Shown piece by piece: positions 13,052 to 24,930 of a DNA stretch of 64,000 nt. Made by a program: the position numbers and the translations under genes. Origin of the DNA: Monarcha castaneiventris obscurior (Eukaryota > Chordata > Aves > Passeriformes > Monarchidae); contig JAMPIT010000566.1 of NCBI GenBank assembly GCA_026261815.1, positions 29,909,001 to 29,973,000 of the forward strand, written 5' to 3'. A model generated the notes under the pieces. It did no database searches and was not told the origin of the DNA. It was given only the letters and a program-made list of their open reading frames with translations. Position 1 is the stretch's first letter, and every line of letters begins with the position of its first letter.

Positions 13052-16000
13052 GTAAAAGACATTTCTAAAAGTGTAATGGGAGGCTCTGAGTTCTGTTCAT
13101 TACATTAACTGTGAATTTGTTTGACTAAACAGCCCTCAGTAAAAGGCCCTGTAGATGTACAGGATCAGTTGGAAAAATCAGCCTCTTTTGGTTCTGGGGG
13201 GGTTTTTTGTTCGTTTTTGGGGATGAGTTAAGTGCACACCTGTGAATTTAAGAACTTGATATTAGGTGCTTCTTGCAACTTGTTGCACATTTTGGAAAGT
13301 CTCAAGGGGAGAAGTTTTGGGGAGGTTATTTTAGAGTACCATTTTCCATTTGAAGTTCTTCTGTATCGCTACGTACAAAGAAACAGCAGTTTTTATGTAG
13401 CCCACTGAAGCTGGTGGTGGTTTTAGTTGTTCCAAATTTTTGAAATTTAGGTCCAGAATTTGGGTTTGTCTTGAGAGAGAAGGAGCATACACATACCTTC
13501 TTATTTCTTTTTTATTTTCCTCCCTCTTTGTTTTCATGAGAAGCAAACTATTTCTCCTGCCTCCCAAATTAATAATGATTGTGGGAGATAATTAATTAGC
13601 CTGGTGCATTCAGTAGAAGTTACTCGTCACAAGGGAGGGAAGCAGTCTTCTTATTCATCCCCATCCTTTGGTGTTTTATTTCTGATCAAAGGTCACCATA
13701 ATTTCCTAGATACTACAATGATGATCTGACATTTGTGTGGTTGGAGAAAGTGTTGGCCCACAGTAAAATCATTGCGTTCATCTCATTAGTGATTTGGCAT
13801 AAAATATTTTAATCATTGTTACCAGTATGGATAAGCTGGACGAAATGTTCTGTTTGATCAAGTAAAGTGATGTAGTTTAGCTCTGTTTACCTAAGCCACT
13901 AATGCAGTGGTGTGCAAACCTTTTCTGTCCAAGTCAGCTCTCTGCTTAAAAATCAGCTGCCAGGGTGTACTTGATAATCCAGTCCCAAAGAAATTACTTT
14001 TAATTATTAGGAATATATTTAGTTGCTAAGAATGAGAGATTTCCACCTCTGGTTCAGTGCAGGCGTGGCTGGCACTGCATTTGAGGGGGCTCTTGTGTTT
14101 TCTGTTACCTCAGTGTTGTTTCAGCCTCCCTCTGCTGCCTCTGCATCGCACGGTTCAGTGTGCTGTGCACTGCCAGGGGCATGGTGTGGCTGCACCAGAC
14201 CTTCCCTCACCCCCTTGCTAGACAGCTGCTGAATCCAACAGCTGTACTACTTAAACAAATTAAGGATTTCACTTCATTTTAAGTAATTTGGTTTTATCTG
14301 GTGCCACACATGACTGTCACGTTCACTATTTTTGCTATAATTAGTTTCATTCTCATTAATTACAGAGAAGGAGGGAGGTAAAATTAAACCTTTCTTACTT
14401 GCCCAACAAACTAAATACTAAAACTTTTATAAGCAAGAACACCATTTACTTCTGTTGATTTCTTAACAGGAAAATCATGTTCACCCTTTTCATACTTCTC
14501 CATCCATCCCCCCAGCTGCAGTATATACCACTAATCATATGAGATGGGAAGGTTTTCACGAAGAGCTTTTAACAGAACCTTCCCATCTTCTCCTCTAAGT
14601 GTACATGATATAGCACACACAGCCTGCTGCTTGCTTCTCTCTCTGCTCTTCCACATGGGGTAGGATGGAGCACTCAGTTCAATGGGCTTTCATCATGGAT
14701 CTTGTCAGAAAACATATAAAACTCATTGTAAGTGGGTCAAGGCATCTTTATTAAATGGACTGAAGATACAGCTTGGCCCAGCTTCTCATATTTGGCAACA
14801 GTTTAACAAGGGAATGTTACGGACCTGAACGTTTTAATGGCATACTTTCTGACTTCAGTCATTTTAGAGGGGCCATATGCCCAGAACCTGTTTCTTGATT
14901 CCTGGAAACTGGTAGTTCTGTTATGAGATTTCTTGATTGCAGTCCACTGTGGAATGACTGCCATATTTGTCATTCTCTGCTCTGCAAACAAGAAATGTGT
15001 GTGGTGGTGTTTTTGGGTTTTTTGTGTTGTTGCTGATTGTTTGTTTTGGTGTTTTGGTTTTTTTTTTTTTGGAAATAAGTATAGGAATTTCATATGGGGT
15101 TGTTAATTTTTTTTTTTTAATTTTTATTTTTTTGAGCAAATCCCTATATTCCCAGCTAGCAGGAATGGAATATGTGTGTCTTATGTACTGAGTTTAATGT
15201 AGGTTTACCACAATTATGAAATACTGATCAGATGTTGAAGATGCTATAAAAGTGTCTTTTGTAGCAGGGAAAATACATGTGTGGCTGTGTAGGAAGTTTC
15301 CCCTTTGCCCTTGGGAAAACTTCAGCAGCTCCTGAAGAGTGCAAAAATAATTCATGTATGCCAGTTTTTTTCTGGTTTGAGGCTTGAATTCCTTAGGAGT
15401 GGGGTGGTGAGCTGAAAGCAGAGTATAATTTACGTAAAAGCGTGCCACACCCTGAGCCACCTGAGCAGTGCTCTGCTGAGCCACTTTGTGTTGCTTGTCA
15501 GATCAGCAAGAATGACTTTATTGTTTTCTTGCACACTGGTACAGAAATCACAGCTGTAAATAATTCATCTGCCAGTCTCAAGATGTAGACTGCAGCTCTT
15601 CTGGCTGAGTAGATATTGAACATTAAACCGGTTTTCTGCAAAAGCCTGTAGTGAGTTCACAGTTGTTGCATGCAGCAGCTGCTTCATCTGGGTAGGAAGC
15701 AATCAGTGATCATAATCCAATTCTTAATAGATATGACAGTCTTTAGAGAGTATTTATGGCCTTCTCACTTGAAAAATTGTTGCTTTAGAGGTTAGTTTCA
15801 GATGCTTGGGGTGTTATTAAACAGGATGAGGATGTTACTGGGAAAATGGCTTCTTTCTTTTTTTAAAGAAAGCAACTGGGAGCACTGATCTGGACTGGCA
15901 GACCAGATCAGTAAATGCTGAGCAGCCATGTGGCTTTTTTTTTAATTAAAGAAAGTTGCAGCACCGCTGCAGAAGTGAAAGAACTTGAGATAATAGCATA

Positions 16001-17665
16001 GAGCACCACAATATCCTGCTGTGTTTGGAATGGTGAAACAGCAGCATAGTGTATGTCATCTGAGGGAAATGGGAGCGTAGCACTGTGACCTACATAATCC
16101 AAATCAAACTGCATTTGCATTGAGAGAAGGGGGAAAAAATCAAATCCTGCAGATTAATCAGTCAGTAAAGCAGGCATCTGTAGAACTGCTTACTACCTTA
16201 ATCTTTTGGGCACCCAGGCTAACAGATAACCCAGATCCAGATTAACCTGGACTGAGTACATTAAATCAAAAAGGAAAAAAACAGTATGGATAATCCATGG
16301 GTTGAATTTCTACTTTCAAAAAGGCTGTTACATTTTCAGGGTGTAGTTGCTTTCTGTTAAGATGGCAGACTTTGTTTTGTGTTGGTTTTTGTTCCCAAAA
16401 TAAATTGGCAATGACTGTTCAGTGGCCTCTGTGAGCAACAGCTGCTATCAGTATGTTTCTCAGTAATCATGAAGGCTTGTAATCAGATTTGCATTTAGAA
16501 AGCAGAGTTCCTAAACAATGTCATGAGTAATTAAAAAAAAAAAACACCCTAGGGGTACTGTGAAAGAATGATTCTTTTTAAAGGATGTAGTTTCCATTCA
16601 GAATTTGCACTGAGGTGTATGTTTAGAGAATGCTTTGGAAATTTTTCTTACCTGAAATTAGCTGAATGCCAAATAGGCATCTACATTTAAATGAATGAGG
16701 CACTTTTAGGGTGTGATTCATCTCAGAGTTGACAACTAGCTGAACTAACTTCCACCCCTTGTGCACCAGTGAAAGCTCATGGGCGTGTAAGATACTTGCC
16801 CAAATGCAGGGAAGTAGCACAGAGGGACCCCAGGTGATCAAAGGAGATCTGGATTCTTGGTCTGGTTTCTGCTGGTTCTACACCTGATGTGCTTTTCTAA
16901 GGCAGTGCATGTGCACCTCAGGCAGTGGGGACTATAGTACAGAAACCCCCCAAACTTCAAGTGAGGTTGTGTGGTCACCTGGCCTGAGACAGTGATAGCC
17001 AGAGATGTTTCTTTGGCCCTTTGGCAGAGCCGCTTTGCACAGAGCTGCTTTTTACAGTGCAGTAGATTTTAGTCCCTGCTCTGTGCCATAGGGATTATGA
17101 CTTCCCTACAGAAATGTTATAAGGCACTGTTAATGCTGAGATTTTCTGAGAGTGGAAGGACTGCTGTTGGAGGAATGCTAATATTATGCAGAAAGGAAAA
17201 GAAAGCTTGACAGTGCCCTAGTTTTAACTGCATCATGTGGAAAATACAGGATTGTTTTTCTGGTACTGTGTATCTTCCTAAGTGCAGCTCTTCACCAAGG
17301 TGTCATGGACCTGGTATTTAGAGACACAGGCATGTGCTGTACTTTCTGCTGCTGTCAGCAGGCTTTGAAGCTGCTCAAAGAAGAGGCAGGAATGCTTGTT
17401 GGTGCAGTAAAAAGCCTTCATCTTTTTCCACAAAGGTAATTTGCTTTAACACAGGTCTCAAGCTGAGCATAGTACAGCTATGTCCTGAACCTTTGAATAC
17501 AGAGGTAAGGTTGACCTTAGGCACAAACGTGTTTATTTGTAATGCACTCGTTGTCAAAGCCTCATGGAAGTTTGAACTGTATTGAAGTGCTAACTGACAT
17601 GACTTTCAGAAGTAGGGAAAAATGCAGTAGTGCTAATAAATTTTTCTCTCCTTTATTTTCCGCAG
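13052..17665 (+). other. SHROOM2: SHROOM2 intron
   Basis: Phase 0 intron with donor GTAAAA and acceptor TTTTCCGCAG. It contains a strand-asymmetric G/T-rich block at 15003-15133 with long T runs. No exon or transposon could be recognised in the remainder. Confidence 0.85.
15003..15133. repeat. G/T-rich low-complexity tract
   Basis: The + strand is almost only G and T with T runs of 9-12 and repeated TTGG, GTTTTGG and TGTT words. It is intronic. A similar composition occurs at 34963-35017 and 41163-41258. Open frames across it on the - strand (lysine/threonine-rich) are artefacts of the A-rich complement. Confidence 0.8.
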
Positions 17666-17938
17666 CAAGAACTTATTGACAGCATTAGTAGGAAGCTGCA
17701 GGTGCTCAGAGAAGCACGGGAGACACTTCTGGAAGACATCCAAGCAAACAATATCCTGGGGGAGGAGGTAGAGGCCATTGTGAAAGAAGTCTGCAAACCA
17801 AATGAGTTTGACAAATTCAAGATGTTTATTGGCGACCTTGACAAAGTGGTCAACCTCCTGCTGTCCCTGTCTGGTCGTCTGGCCCGGGTGGAAAATGCCC
17901 TCAATAACCTGGACGACAGCACCTCTCCAGAAGAACGG
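17666..17938 (+). CDS. SHROOM2: SHROOM2 coding exon (ASD2 coiled coil)
   Basis: The exon is 273 nt, exactly 91 codons, with both junctions at codon boundaries; acceptor CCGCAG, donor GTGAGA. It encodes residues 483-573, the core of ASD2: [19 protein letters not shown], then a cysteine-containing [19 protein letters not shown], then the heptad-rich [19 protein letters not shown] helix. In Shroom family structures this region forms the long antiparallel coiled-coil dimer that contacts the ROCK coiled coil. The frame remains open for some 30 codons past the donor, which is read-through into intron and not family sequence; the switch at the donor to the following exon restores the family match. 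Confidence 0.96.
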
Positions 17939-20900
17939 GTGAGAAGGGCCAACAATAATATTCCTGCATTTAGGGAAGCTTGTGTGGGGGTTTTTGCTTG
18001 GTTTTGTTTATCTGAATTGCAGTGCTTAACGTGAGGGATAGTGAGTGGATAAATCTCATATGGCTGTTGTTTTAAGATTTCTTAAAACTTTTCTCTTTGC
18101 CTTCTTTTCTTGGAATACTGGAACTACAAGTGGCTTGCTGAGAAAAAGTGGGTTTGGGGTGCAACATACTGGAAAAGAGGCTTCTTGGCAAAAGTTTAAA
18201 GAAAGAGGGAATTTACTGATAAGAGCGTAAAAAGGAGGCAAACAAAAATATTGTAACAATTCAAGATGGGAAAAGAAGTGTTTGTGCTGTAATGCAGAAA
18301 GCTTACAGACTTTTTTTATACTCAACAAGGATCTTGATGCAAATCTATAAGGTTGTTACAAAGAAAATGCTTCTCATCTACTACAGCTTCCTTCCACAAT
18401 GCCTAGCAAGGAACAAGAGCAAGAAACAACAGAAGGACAAGCCTTTAAAAAAAAGGCGGGGCGGGAGGGGAAACAGGGGGAGGTACTGCAAAAAGAATTT
18501 TTCAGTAGAAAACATGTTTTATCCAAGCAGAATAGCCTGGTAGTGATGCGGAGGACTCCCAGCAGAAGTGAAAATTTCAGGAGCAGGAGCATTTTAGGTG
18601 GTCCTAACCTGTTTGCAAAAATTTGTTTAACTTCAAATCCCATCAGACCTTACCTGGAAAGGAGATACGTAGCAATGCAGATATGCACCAAAGGAGAGAT
18701 GTAGATATGTGTGAAACTTAGGCTAAAACAAACAGAGAGTGTGGAAGGGAGGTGTGTATTAAGTGAGTTTAACTTCTACGGTTAAATGAATGTGAAGTAG
18801 GATTTTTGGCTTGTAGCTGTGGACTGAAATGCCAACAATCCACCTAAGTGTTGTAACGCAATTTTTTCCACGGGCTGTGGCTTCATGTTGTTTCTTCAGC
18901 ATGTTGCATTGTTTCACATTTAAGAACCAGTAAGTGCTGGGACTGACCTGAAACTGTGCTTTTGCTGTTTGGCCCTAACATATTTGATTAATGGCTGTTC
19001 AGACCTCTCTCTGACAGAGGGGGAAGGGAAAGTATTTGACAGCTTATTAAAGTGCAGATCAAAGCTTCTGACGCTAAGAGAAATTTAATCCCTCATTAGA
19101 CTTTTTTCTAAGTGTGGTTGCAGTTGTGTAATGGGGAAGGAGCTACCAGACAATGTGTGCACATAGGAAACACAGCTTGAGAGCTGTAATAGAAATAGCT
19201 TGCTGCCTGGGTGTGGAAAAGGAAGATGGTGAGGAGGTGGTGTAGTAAGGACAGTCAGAAATTCTGTGTGTCCTGATGTCAAATTTATACTGACAGAAAT
19301 CCAAATCCCTAACATATTTTAATCCCCATTCATCTTCACATGCACTGACACGAGATAGTAACATCAGGAGAGATTCATCAGGACTGAGACAAGCCCTGGA
19401 GGGAAAGACTTGGGGGTGGTTGGTGGCTGAAAAGCTCAACATGACTCAGCAATGTGCACTTGGAGCCCAGAGAACCAAATGTGTCCTGGGCTGCATCAAA
19501 AGCAGCGTGGCCAGCAGGTCAAGGGAGGGGATTCTGCCCCTCTGCTCCTGGGAGACCCCACCAGGAGTGCTGCATCCAGCTCTGGGGCACAAAACTCAAG
19601 AAGGATATGGACCTGTTGGAACAGTTCCAGAGTAAGGCCACAGCTGATCAGAGGCCTGAGCATGGCTCCTATCTAGACAGGCAGAGAGCTGGGGCTGCTC
19701 AGCCTGGAGAAGAGGACACCAGGGAGGTCTTAGAGCAGCCTGCCAGTAGCTAAAGGGGGTTTACAAGAGGGCTGGAGAGGGAGTTTTTACAAGGGCATGT
19801 AGTGATAGGACAAGAGGGAATGGCCTTCAGGTGAAGGAGGACAGGTTTAGATAAGATATTAGGAAGAAATTTTTCCCTGAGAGTGGTGAGGCACTGGAAC
19901 AGGTTGCCCAGGGAGGTTGTAGACCTGCCATCCTCCCTGGAAATATTCAAGACCAAGTTGGATTGGACTTTGAGCAACCTGGTCTGGTGAGAGGGGGTTG
20001 GAACTATATGATCTTTAAGGTGCCTTCCAACCCAAACGATTCTATGATTCTATTCAATATCTAGAAGTGTTGAATTTAGACTGGTGCTTGTGGCTTTTTT
20101 GGTTGTCCTTTAGTATTTTGTAGGTCAAATGATAATATGTGGTGAACCACTAATGTACCATATAAACAAAATAGGATTTTACTTCTGTTGTTGGGGAGCA
20201 TATTCCCAGTGATCACTTTTTTTTTTTTTTTCCAAGCTGATGTTGTCTAATAAGCATTGCTCTGATAGCTTTCCACTTTCTAGGAACCTGCAACAGCTTA
20301 CCAGACTTTCTAAATAAAAGCATTCAAATAATGACTGCTGAGTTAATATTTTGACTATCAGATGCTCTGCTATAGGTCTTCTTTTGCCACAGGGAGCAGT
20401 ATCAGATATTTCAAGTTCAGCTTCTGAAAGGGCCTTCATCTGAAGATCTGCCAGCCACCTTCCTCTTACACAGCAAGGCCAGTGTCTTCTCATTGCTTGC
20501 CCTTTGTGTCCATGTCCTCTGGCATTCATCAAATTCTGGCTAGTTCTTCTGCTGCTTTACCTGCAAGGCTGCCCTGGGAGCAGTCTAGCCACACTTTTGA
20601 GTCTGGGGCTGTCTGCTAGTTGCCGTGGTGTGTTCAGGAGAATTGTTAATTCCAACTCCTTGCAGCAGATAATTCTGCTTGCAACTTGCAGTGGGATTTT
20701 TTTTCCCCCCTTGCATAAGCTCAAAGGAAGATTAAACTGTTTTTTCTAACAGTGTGTGATTTTTGTGACTTGTCTTTCATAGCTGTCTTGAATCCTGAGT
20801 TAATCTAGGCTGTGTATTCTAAGTACATTGAGAGCACAAATCTGAAAACATTTTACTCTTGAGCTTTGGGCTGTCTGTAGAAAAAGAGTCAGCATAGGAT

Positions 20901-22093
20901 GCATTTGCAGCTCTTACAGGTAGGTTTATTAAAGCTCACTGGTCTGTAGTCCCCTTTGTCTCATACTCCATCTGGAAAAGACTGTTTTATACTCTATAAA
21001 AACACTTCTCTGTAAATCCTTCAGGCTTATTAAATAGCATGTGTGATTTAAAAGAAGGTGCAAATTAAAAAGATGGGCATGTTTATTAGAACAGACTGTT
21101 CTTTATTTGAAGACAGCTTCTCAAAGAAAATTCATCTCTGAAGCAAGGCTAGAAGTTATGGATTGGTATCTCTTAGGGCCACTTTTTAATTGAGTTTCAG
21201 ACATGTGTACAGAATTCTTGATGTCAGAGTAAGCCAGCCATACTCTGTCACTGGAAAAAGACAATCACTTGTAGGCACACATCTGAAATAGGTTGGATTG
21301 ATGATGCTCCTGTTCCTCTCCATGTACTGCCAAAGGAGTGTAGCCCCATGATTTAGGTGGGGCTGTTGGTCTGTAGACAGGTGCTGCTGTGGGAGAGGAA
21401 TACAGCTGCTCTCCTCTGCTGTCCTCTTCCTTTGTGTGTTCCCCCATTCAACCTCCCTTTTTCCTGTTCTGTCTCTTGTGAAGGCGCAAAGCAGAAAGTT
21501 TACAGCCCTTTTTGGAGAATAATGCTTTTTTGGTTTTGCTTCCCTTTTGCCCTTCTGTTGTCTTGCCTCAGCTTTCACTCTTGTTCATGTCTGAAGACCA
21601 CAGGACTTCACATCTCATAGGGGAGGCTTGTAGATGCAGCAGAATTGCTAAATACACAGTGTCAGGAGCTGTATAAGAGCAAATTACTCCATTAATTGGT
21701 CTGTTTCTGGTTTCTGTAACCACAGCTGTGCCAGCACTGTGTATGAAAGGTGTAAGACATTGCTGAGCAAAGTCTTAATTTGAAGAACTGTTTTTCAAAG
21801 GCAACTGTATTGTATACAGCTATTTAGAACTACTAAATAGTAAAGGAGTCTTTGAAGTAATGCTTTTGAGGCGAGTAGAAAGTAGTGGTGCATATTTCCT
21901 TGATTTACTATATTTTTAATCAGTTTATTAATGCATTTTATTAGTCTAAATTTTAAGGGGTATTCTTTTTCCACCTTTCTAAATATTCAGGAAGGTCTCT
22001 GTAGATGAAACAGACTTGAGATTTAAACAGTGAAGCTGTTGGCCCACCCTAGTCTACCTAGTCAATTTATAAGTGTTTTTCTTTTCTCCTAAG
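17939..22093 (+). other. SHROOM2: SHROOM2 last intron
   Basis: Phase 0 intron, donor GTGAGA, acceptor TTTTCTCCTAAG ending at 22093. It carries a CR1 copy in the sense orientation (about 19365-20055) and a T run near 20217-20231. No further exon is seen. Confidence 0.88.
19365..20055 (+). mobile_element. CR1 LINE fragment (3' end), + strand
   Basis: About 690 nt of degenerate CR1 sequence. Recognisable phrases include TGCATCCAGCTCTGGGGC, GGCTGCTCAGCCTGGAGAAG, TGGAACAGGTTGCCCAG and GCCTTCCAACCC. It ends in the CR1 tail GATTCTATGATTCTATTC at 20039-20055. It is a 5'-truncated copy of the avian non-LTR retrotransposon with no intact reverse transcriptase frame. It lies in the last SHROOM2 intron in sense orientation. 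The left boundary is approximate. Confidence 0.92.
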
Positions 22094-22360
22094 CGGACAT
22101 TGGTAGATAAGCAAAAGCTGCTGACCCAGCAACATGAGGATGCAAAGGAGCTGAAGGAAAACCTGGATCGTCGAGAGCGCATTGTCTTCGACATTTTGGC
22201 GAACTACTTGAGCGAGGAGAACTTAGCAGACTATGAGCACTTTGTGAAAATGAAGTCGGCCCTCATCATTGAGCAGCGAGAGCTTGAGGACAAGATCAAG
22301 CTGGGGGAGGAGCAGCTGAAGTGTCTGACTGACAGCCTCCAACCTGAGCGGCTCAAATAA
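22094..22360 (+). CDS. SHROOM2: SHROOM2 terminal coding exon (end of ASD2) with stop
   Basis: The coding part is 267 nt and begins directly after the CCTAAG acceptor on a codon boundary. It encodes residues 574-661 and stops at TAA 22358-22360. Family landmarks are [56 protein letters not shown] and the C-terminal SLQPER. These make up the second half of the ASD2 coiled coil, and the protein ends a few residues after it, as in other SHROOM2 proteins. The frame is uninterrupted. This exon is the best single proof of the SHROOM2 call. Confidence 0.97.
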   Translation, partial: RTLVDKQKLLTQQHEDAKELKENLDRRERIVFDILANYLSEENLADYEHFVKMKSALIIEQRELEDKIKLGEEQLKCLTDSLQPERLK

Positions 22361-23697
22361 GGGCACTGAGTCCAACCAACATGGGAAAAATGGGAAAGAA
22401 GAAAGGGATAGAGGAGTTTCCAAGTATACAAATGAGTATATTGGCTTGCCTGAGTGTCTGGTAGAGAAACAAGTGCACAAGAGAAAAATAGCTCTCACAG
22501 CAGCAATAATGCTATTTCATTTTTTTTGGAATGATGTATTTAATTTTTTAGAACACATTTTTATTGCTGGACTCTACATCTGTTCCTCATTGCTTGACTT
22601 CCAGAAAGCTCCACAGAAGAGGACAGACTCTTACGCTTTCTGCTCAGTATGTTCAAAGTCTGTGGCAGTTGTGCATGCAAACAATGGTTTTTAGAATAGG
22701 TTGTATACTTCCTTTATGTTCAGATGCTGCACAGTCTGCTGGGAAATCCCACAGCAATTCATAAATGCACACACATTTAGAAGCTCTAAATTTAGTGGGT
22801 TTTTATGTTTTTTTAAAGACACATTAAATAGGGGAAGCGTGCATCTTATAGCTAATATATTCAGATTGCTGAAATGCAGTGTCACTCTGATCCTGTGGCA
22901 TCAGACACTTTTTTGTAATATTGTATACGGGATGGCATTTTCCCTTGCAGAAAACAACTTTAAAATTAGTCTCAGTTAAATGCTTCATAACCAGCTTGCA
23001 AATCACCTAATGCCTACCTTGCTGAAGATTTTTTTTAAATTATTTTGCAAGACATATTTGTACGCCCTCTTAATGCAATGCAAGTGATTTTCTTTACCAA
23101 GGTGTACTTGATTTAAGAAATGGGCTGGAAATACTGTGCTGATTTTATTCAAAACATTTTTCATCTAAATTATTTAGAAGGCTCGTTTGCTTTGTTGTGC
23201 TTTTTTATGCATGTTTTTATTCTTCTTGTCCCAAACCCACTACACTTCATGGAAATAAATGTAGGTTAAGGACGCTGCTTCTGTTTTTTGTCTGGTTGCT
23301 CAACATTGTGATGGTTTTATATAGCCAGGTGAGTTATTCTGAAGATGACCTACATAATGCTGTTCGTTCCTCTTTCTCAGACTACCAAATGCAATATAAA
23401 CAATTCTGCCATGTAAGTGCTGTGCATTACTTGGAGCAACTCTGCTTTGTAACTGTGAACATAAGTGGGGCTGTTTGCTTGTTTTTTCCATTGAACAGTG
23501 ATAAAGCAGAGGATGTTCATTCACAGTATCAGATCACTGCTTCTGTTCTCCTAATACTGCCATTTACTTAGATAATTTCCAGTAGCTCTAAAAAGTGGTG
23601 CTAACTCATGTTTTCAGCGCAGTAATGGGTTATGCTGACTTGCTTAGATACCTACAGTGAAATTCTGTAGTGTCTTAAGTGTCAAGTTCTATGTTAA

Positions 23698-23703
23698 AAT
23701 AAA
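23698..23703 (+). promoter_or_regulatory. Candidate proximal poly(A) signal (AATAAA)
   Basis: A canonical hexamer about 1.34 kb after the SHROOM2 stop. It could support a shorter mRNA. No cleavage site can be proven from sequence. Confidence 0.4.
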
Positions 23704-24906
23704 GTTTTGCAGGCAAAGAAAGTCTTGGAAGACTTTGTGTATATGCCATTTCCATTGTAGTAAGGAGAACGTTTATCTCTCCTCAGACAAATAGGCTCCC
23801 CAGCCAGAAGCCATTTTCAAGGCTGATGTGAATGCCAGTCTGTAGCTAAGCAGGTTGAAAATACAAATAGTCAGTTGTTGAAAAGAGAGCAAAGAATTCT
23901 TCCCACTACTCCTGCAGTATGACAGCTCACAAGAGTGTTTCTATCCTTCTTACCTGAATCGTCTATTTTGCGGGAAAGAACTGGAGAGGCGCTGATCAGT
24001 GAATTCCTTACGAGTTGGGAAACTGGGGAGGAAAAACCCTCTGGAACAAGCTCCTTTACAGACAGATGCAAACATTAAAAGGACTGTTGCCCCCTCACAC
24101 ACCCTTATCGTGCACTACTTTGTATTCCTGGACCAAATTGTAATTGCAATGATGTTGGTGTGCATCAGTTGAGGTCAAATGGAGCTGCCATTTTGCAAGA
24201 CCTACAGCTGACCTTAATTTCTCCCTCCTAGTTCAGAAATGTAGTCTTCTGGCACCTCACAGTTATTTGCTGCTATGTTCCTAGGACAAGTGGTCCCTTT
24301 GTCCTTAAACTTATCCCTTAACCATAACAAACCCAAAACTAAACATAAATTATGCTTGTCTTTTAGCTTGGAGAAAAGTGTGCATTGTTTTATCTGTGGC
24401 ATTTTAAAAATTTTACATATTGTGGTTACTCTGAAATGTGTATGTGAAATGTGAATAATAATATAATTACAATGTGTTTGTATACAGTACTTTGATTTAG
24501 ATCTCTGATAAAAGGTAGCAATATTGTGAAAGCTATATCTATTATCCTTTTCACAGACCAGTTGTGTAGACACTATTGTCTCCTTTCCTTTTTCAAAACT
24601 GTTGAAAATCACTCACCCTGGAAACGTGAAGATGGTGGCCTCCCAATGTTATATGTAAATCTGTAAATAGCTGTACTGTTGCTTTTTGAAAAAAATCTGG
24701 TGCTAATGTTTTGCCTTTGGCATCCTGGGGATGGCTGTTTCTTCATCCTTTGTTGTTCTCAACTCTCCATCTCGTTGTATAGTGAAAGATCTCCACAACA
24801 CTTCTCTAGTCATTTGGATCCTGCAGCCCAGAGTGAAAATGTACAGTTTTCCTGCCTGACACTTAACATGTACCTACTGACAAATGGTATTGCTTGACTT
24901 TGAGAA

Positions 24907-24912
24907 AATAAA
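24907..24912 (+). promoter_or_regulatory. Candidate distal poly(A) signal of SHROOM2 (AATAAA)
   Basis: A canonical AATAAA in GAGAAAATAAACTG, followed within about 30 nt by a T- and GT-rich element (GATTTTGTGTGCAATTTTG). This arrangement is the best cleavage and polyadenylation site downstream of SHROOM2. Confidence 0.6.
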
Positions 24913-24930
24913 CTGTATATTTCAATGTAG

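Larger units (their letters stand above)
1..24930 (+). other. SHROOM2: SHROOM2 gene, 3' portion (transcription unit)
   Basis: Five exons on the + strand join with consistent phases into one open frame of 661 residues ending in a TAA stop. The C-terminal half reads as the ASD2 domain of the Shroom family and agrees with vertebrate SHROOM2 from memory rather than SHROOM3 or SHROOM4. Shroom proteins are actin-associated scaffolds that recruit Rho kinase through ASD2 and drive apical junction contraction. SHROOM2 is linked to epithelial and endothelial contractility and to melanosome placement. The N-terminal PDZ domain and ASD1 are not in the window, so the gene continues to the left. Every intron has GT and AG ends. 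The right boundary is set by the 3'UTR and a poly(A) signal at 24907-24912 and is an inference. The family call is very sure; paralogue choice is sure from ASD2 sequence and from the claudin-34 neighbour. Confidence 0.93.
22361..24930 (+). other. SHROOM2: SHROOM2 3' untranslated region (inferred)
   Basis: No coding frame follows the stop, and the AT-rich sequence continues to the AATAAA at 24907-24912, which is followed by a GT-rich stretch. About 2.5 kb fits my memory of the mammalian SHROOM2 3'UTR length. Earlier AATAAA hexamers at 23254-23259 and 23698-23703 could give shorter messages. A TGTAAATA word near 24662 matches a Pumilio site. The end point is an inference. Confidence 0.65.

Noticed and set aside
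14803..15139. Lysine/threonine-rich - strand ORFs across the G/T tract
   Set aside because: They are translations of the A-rich complement of low-complexity DNA.
17939..18034. Extension of the SHROOM2 frame past 17938
   Set aside because: The extra residues do not match the family, a GTGAG donor sits at 17939, and the next exon resumes the ASD2 sequence in phase.
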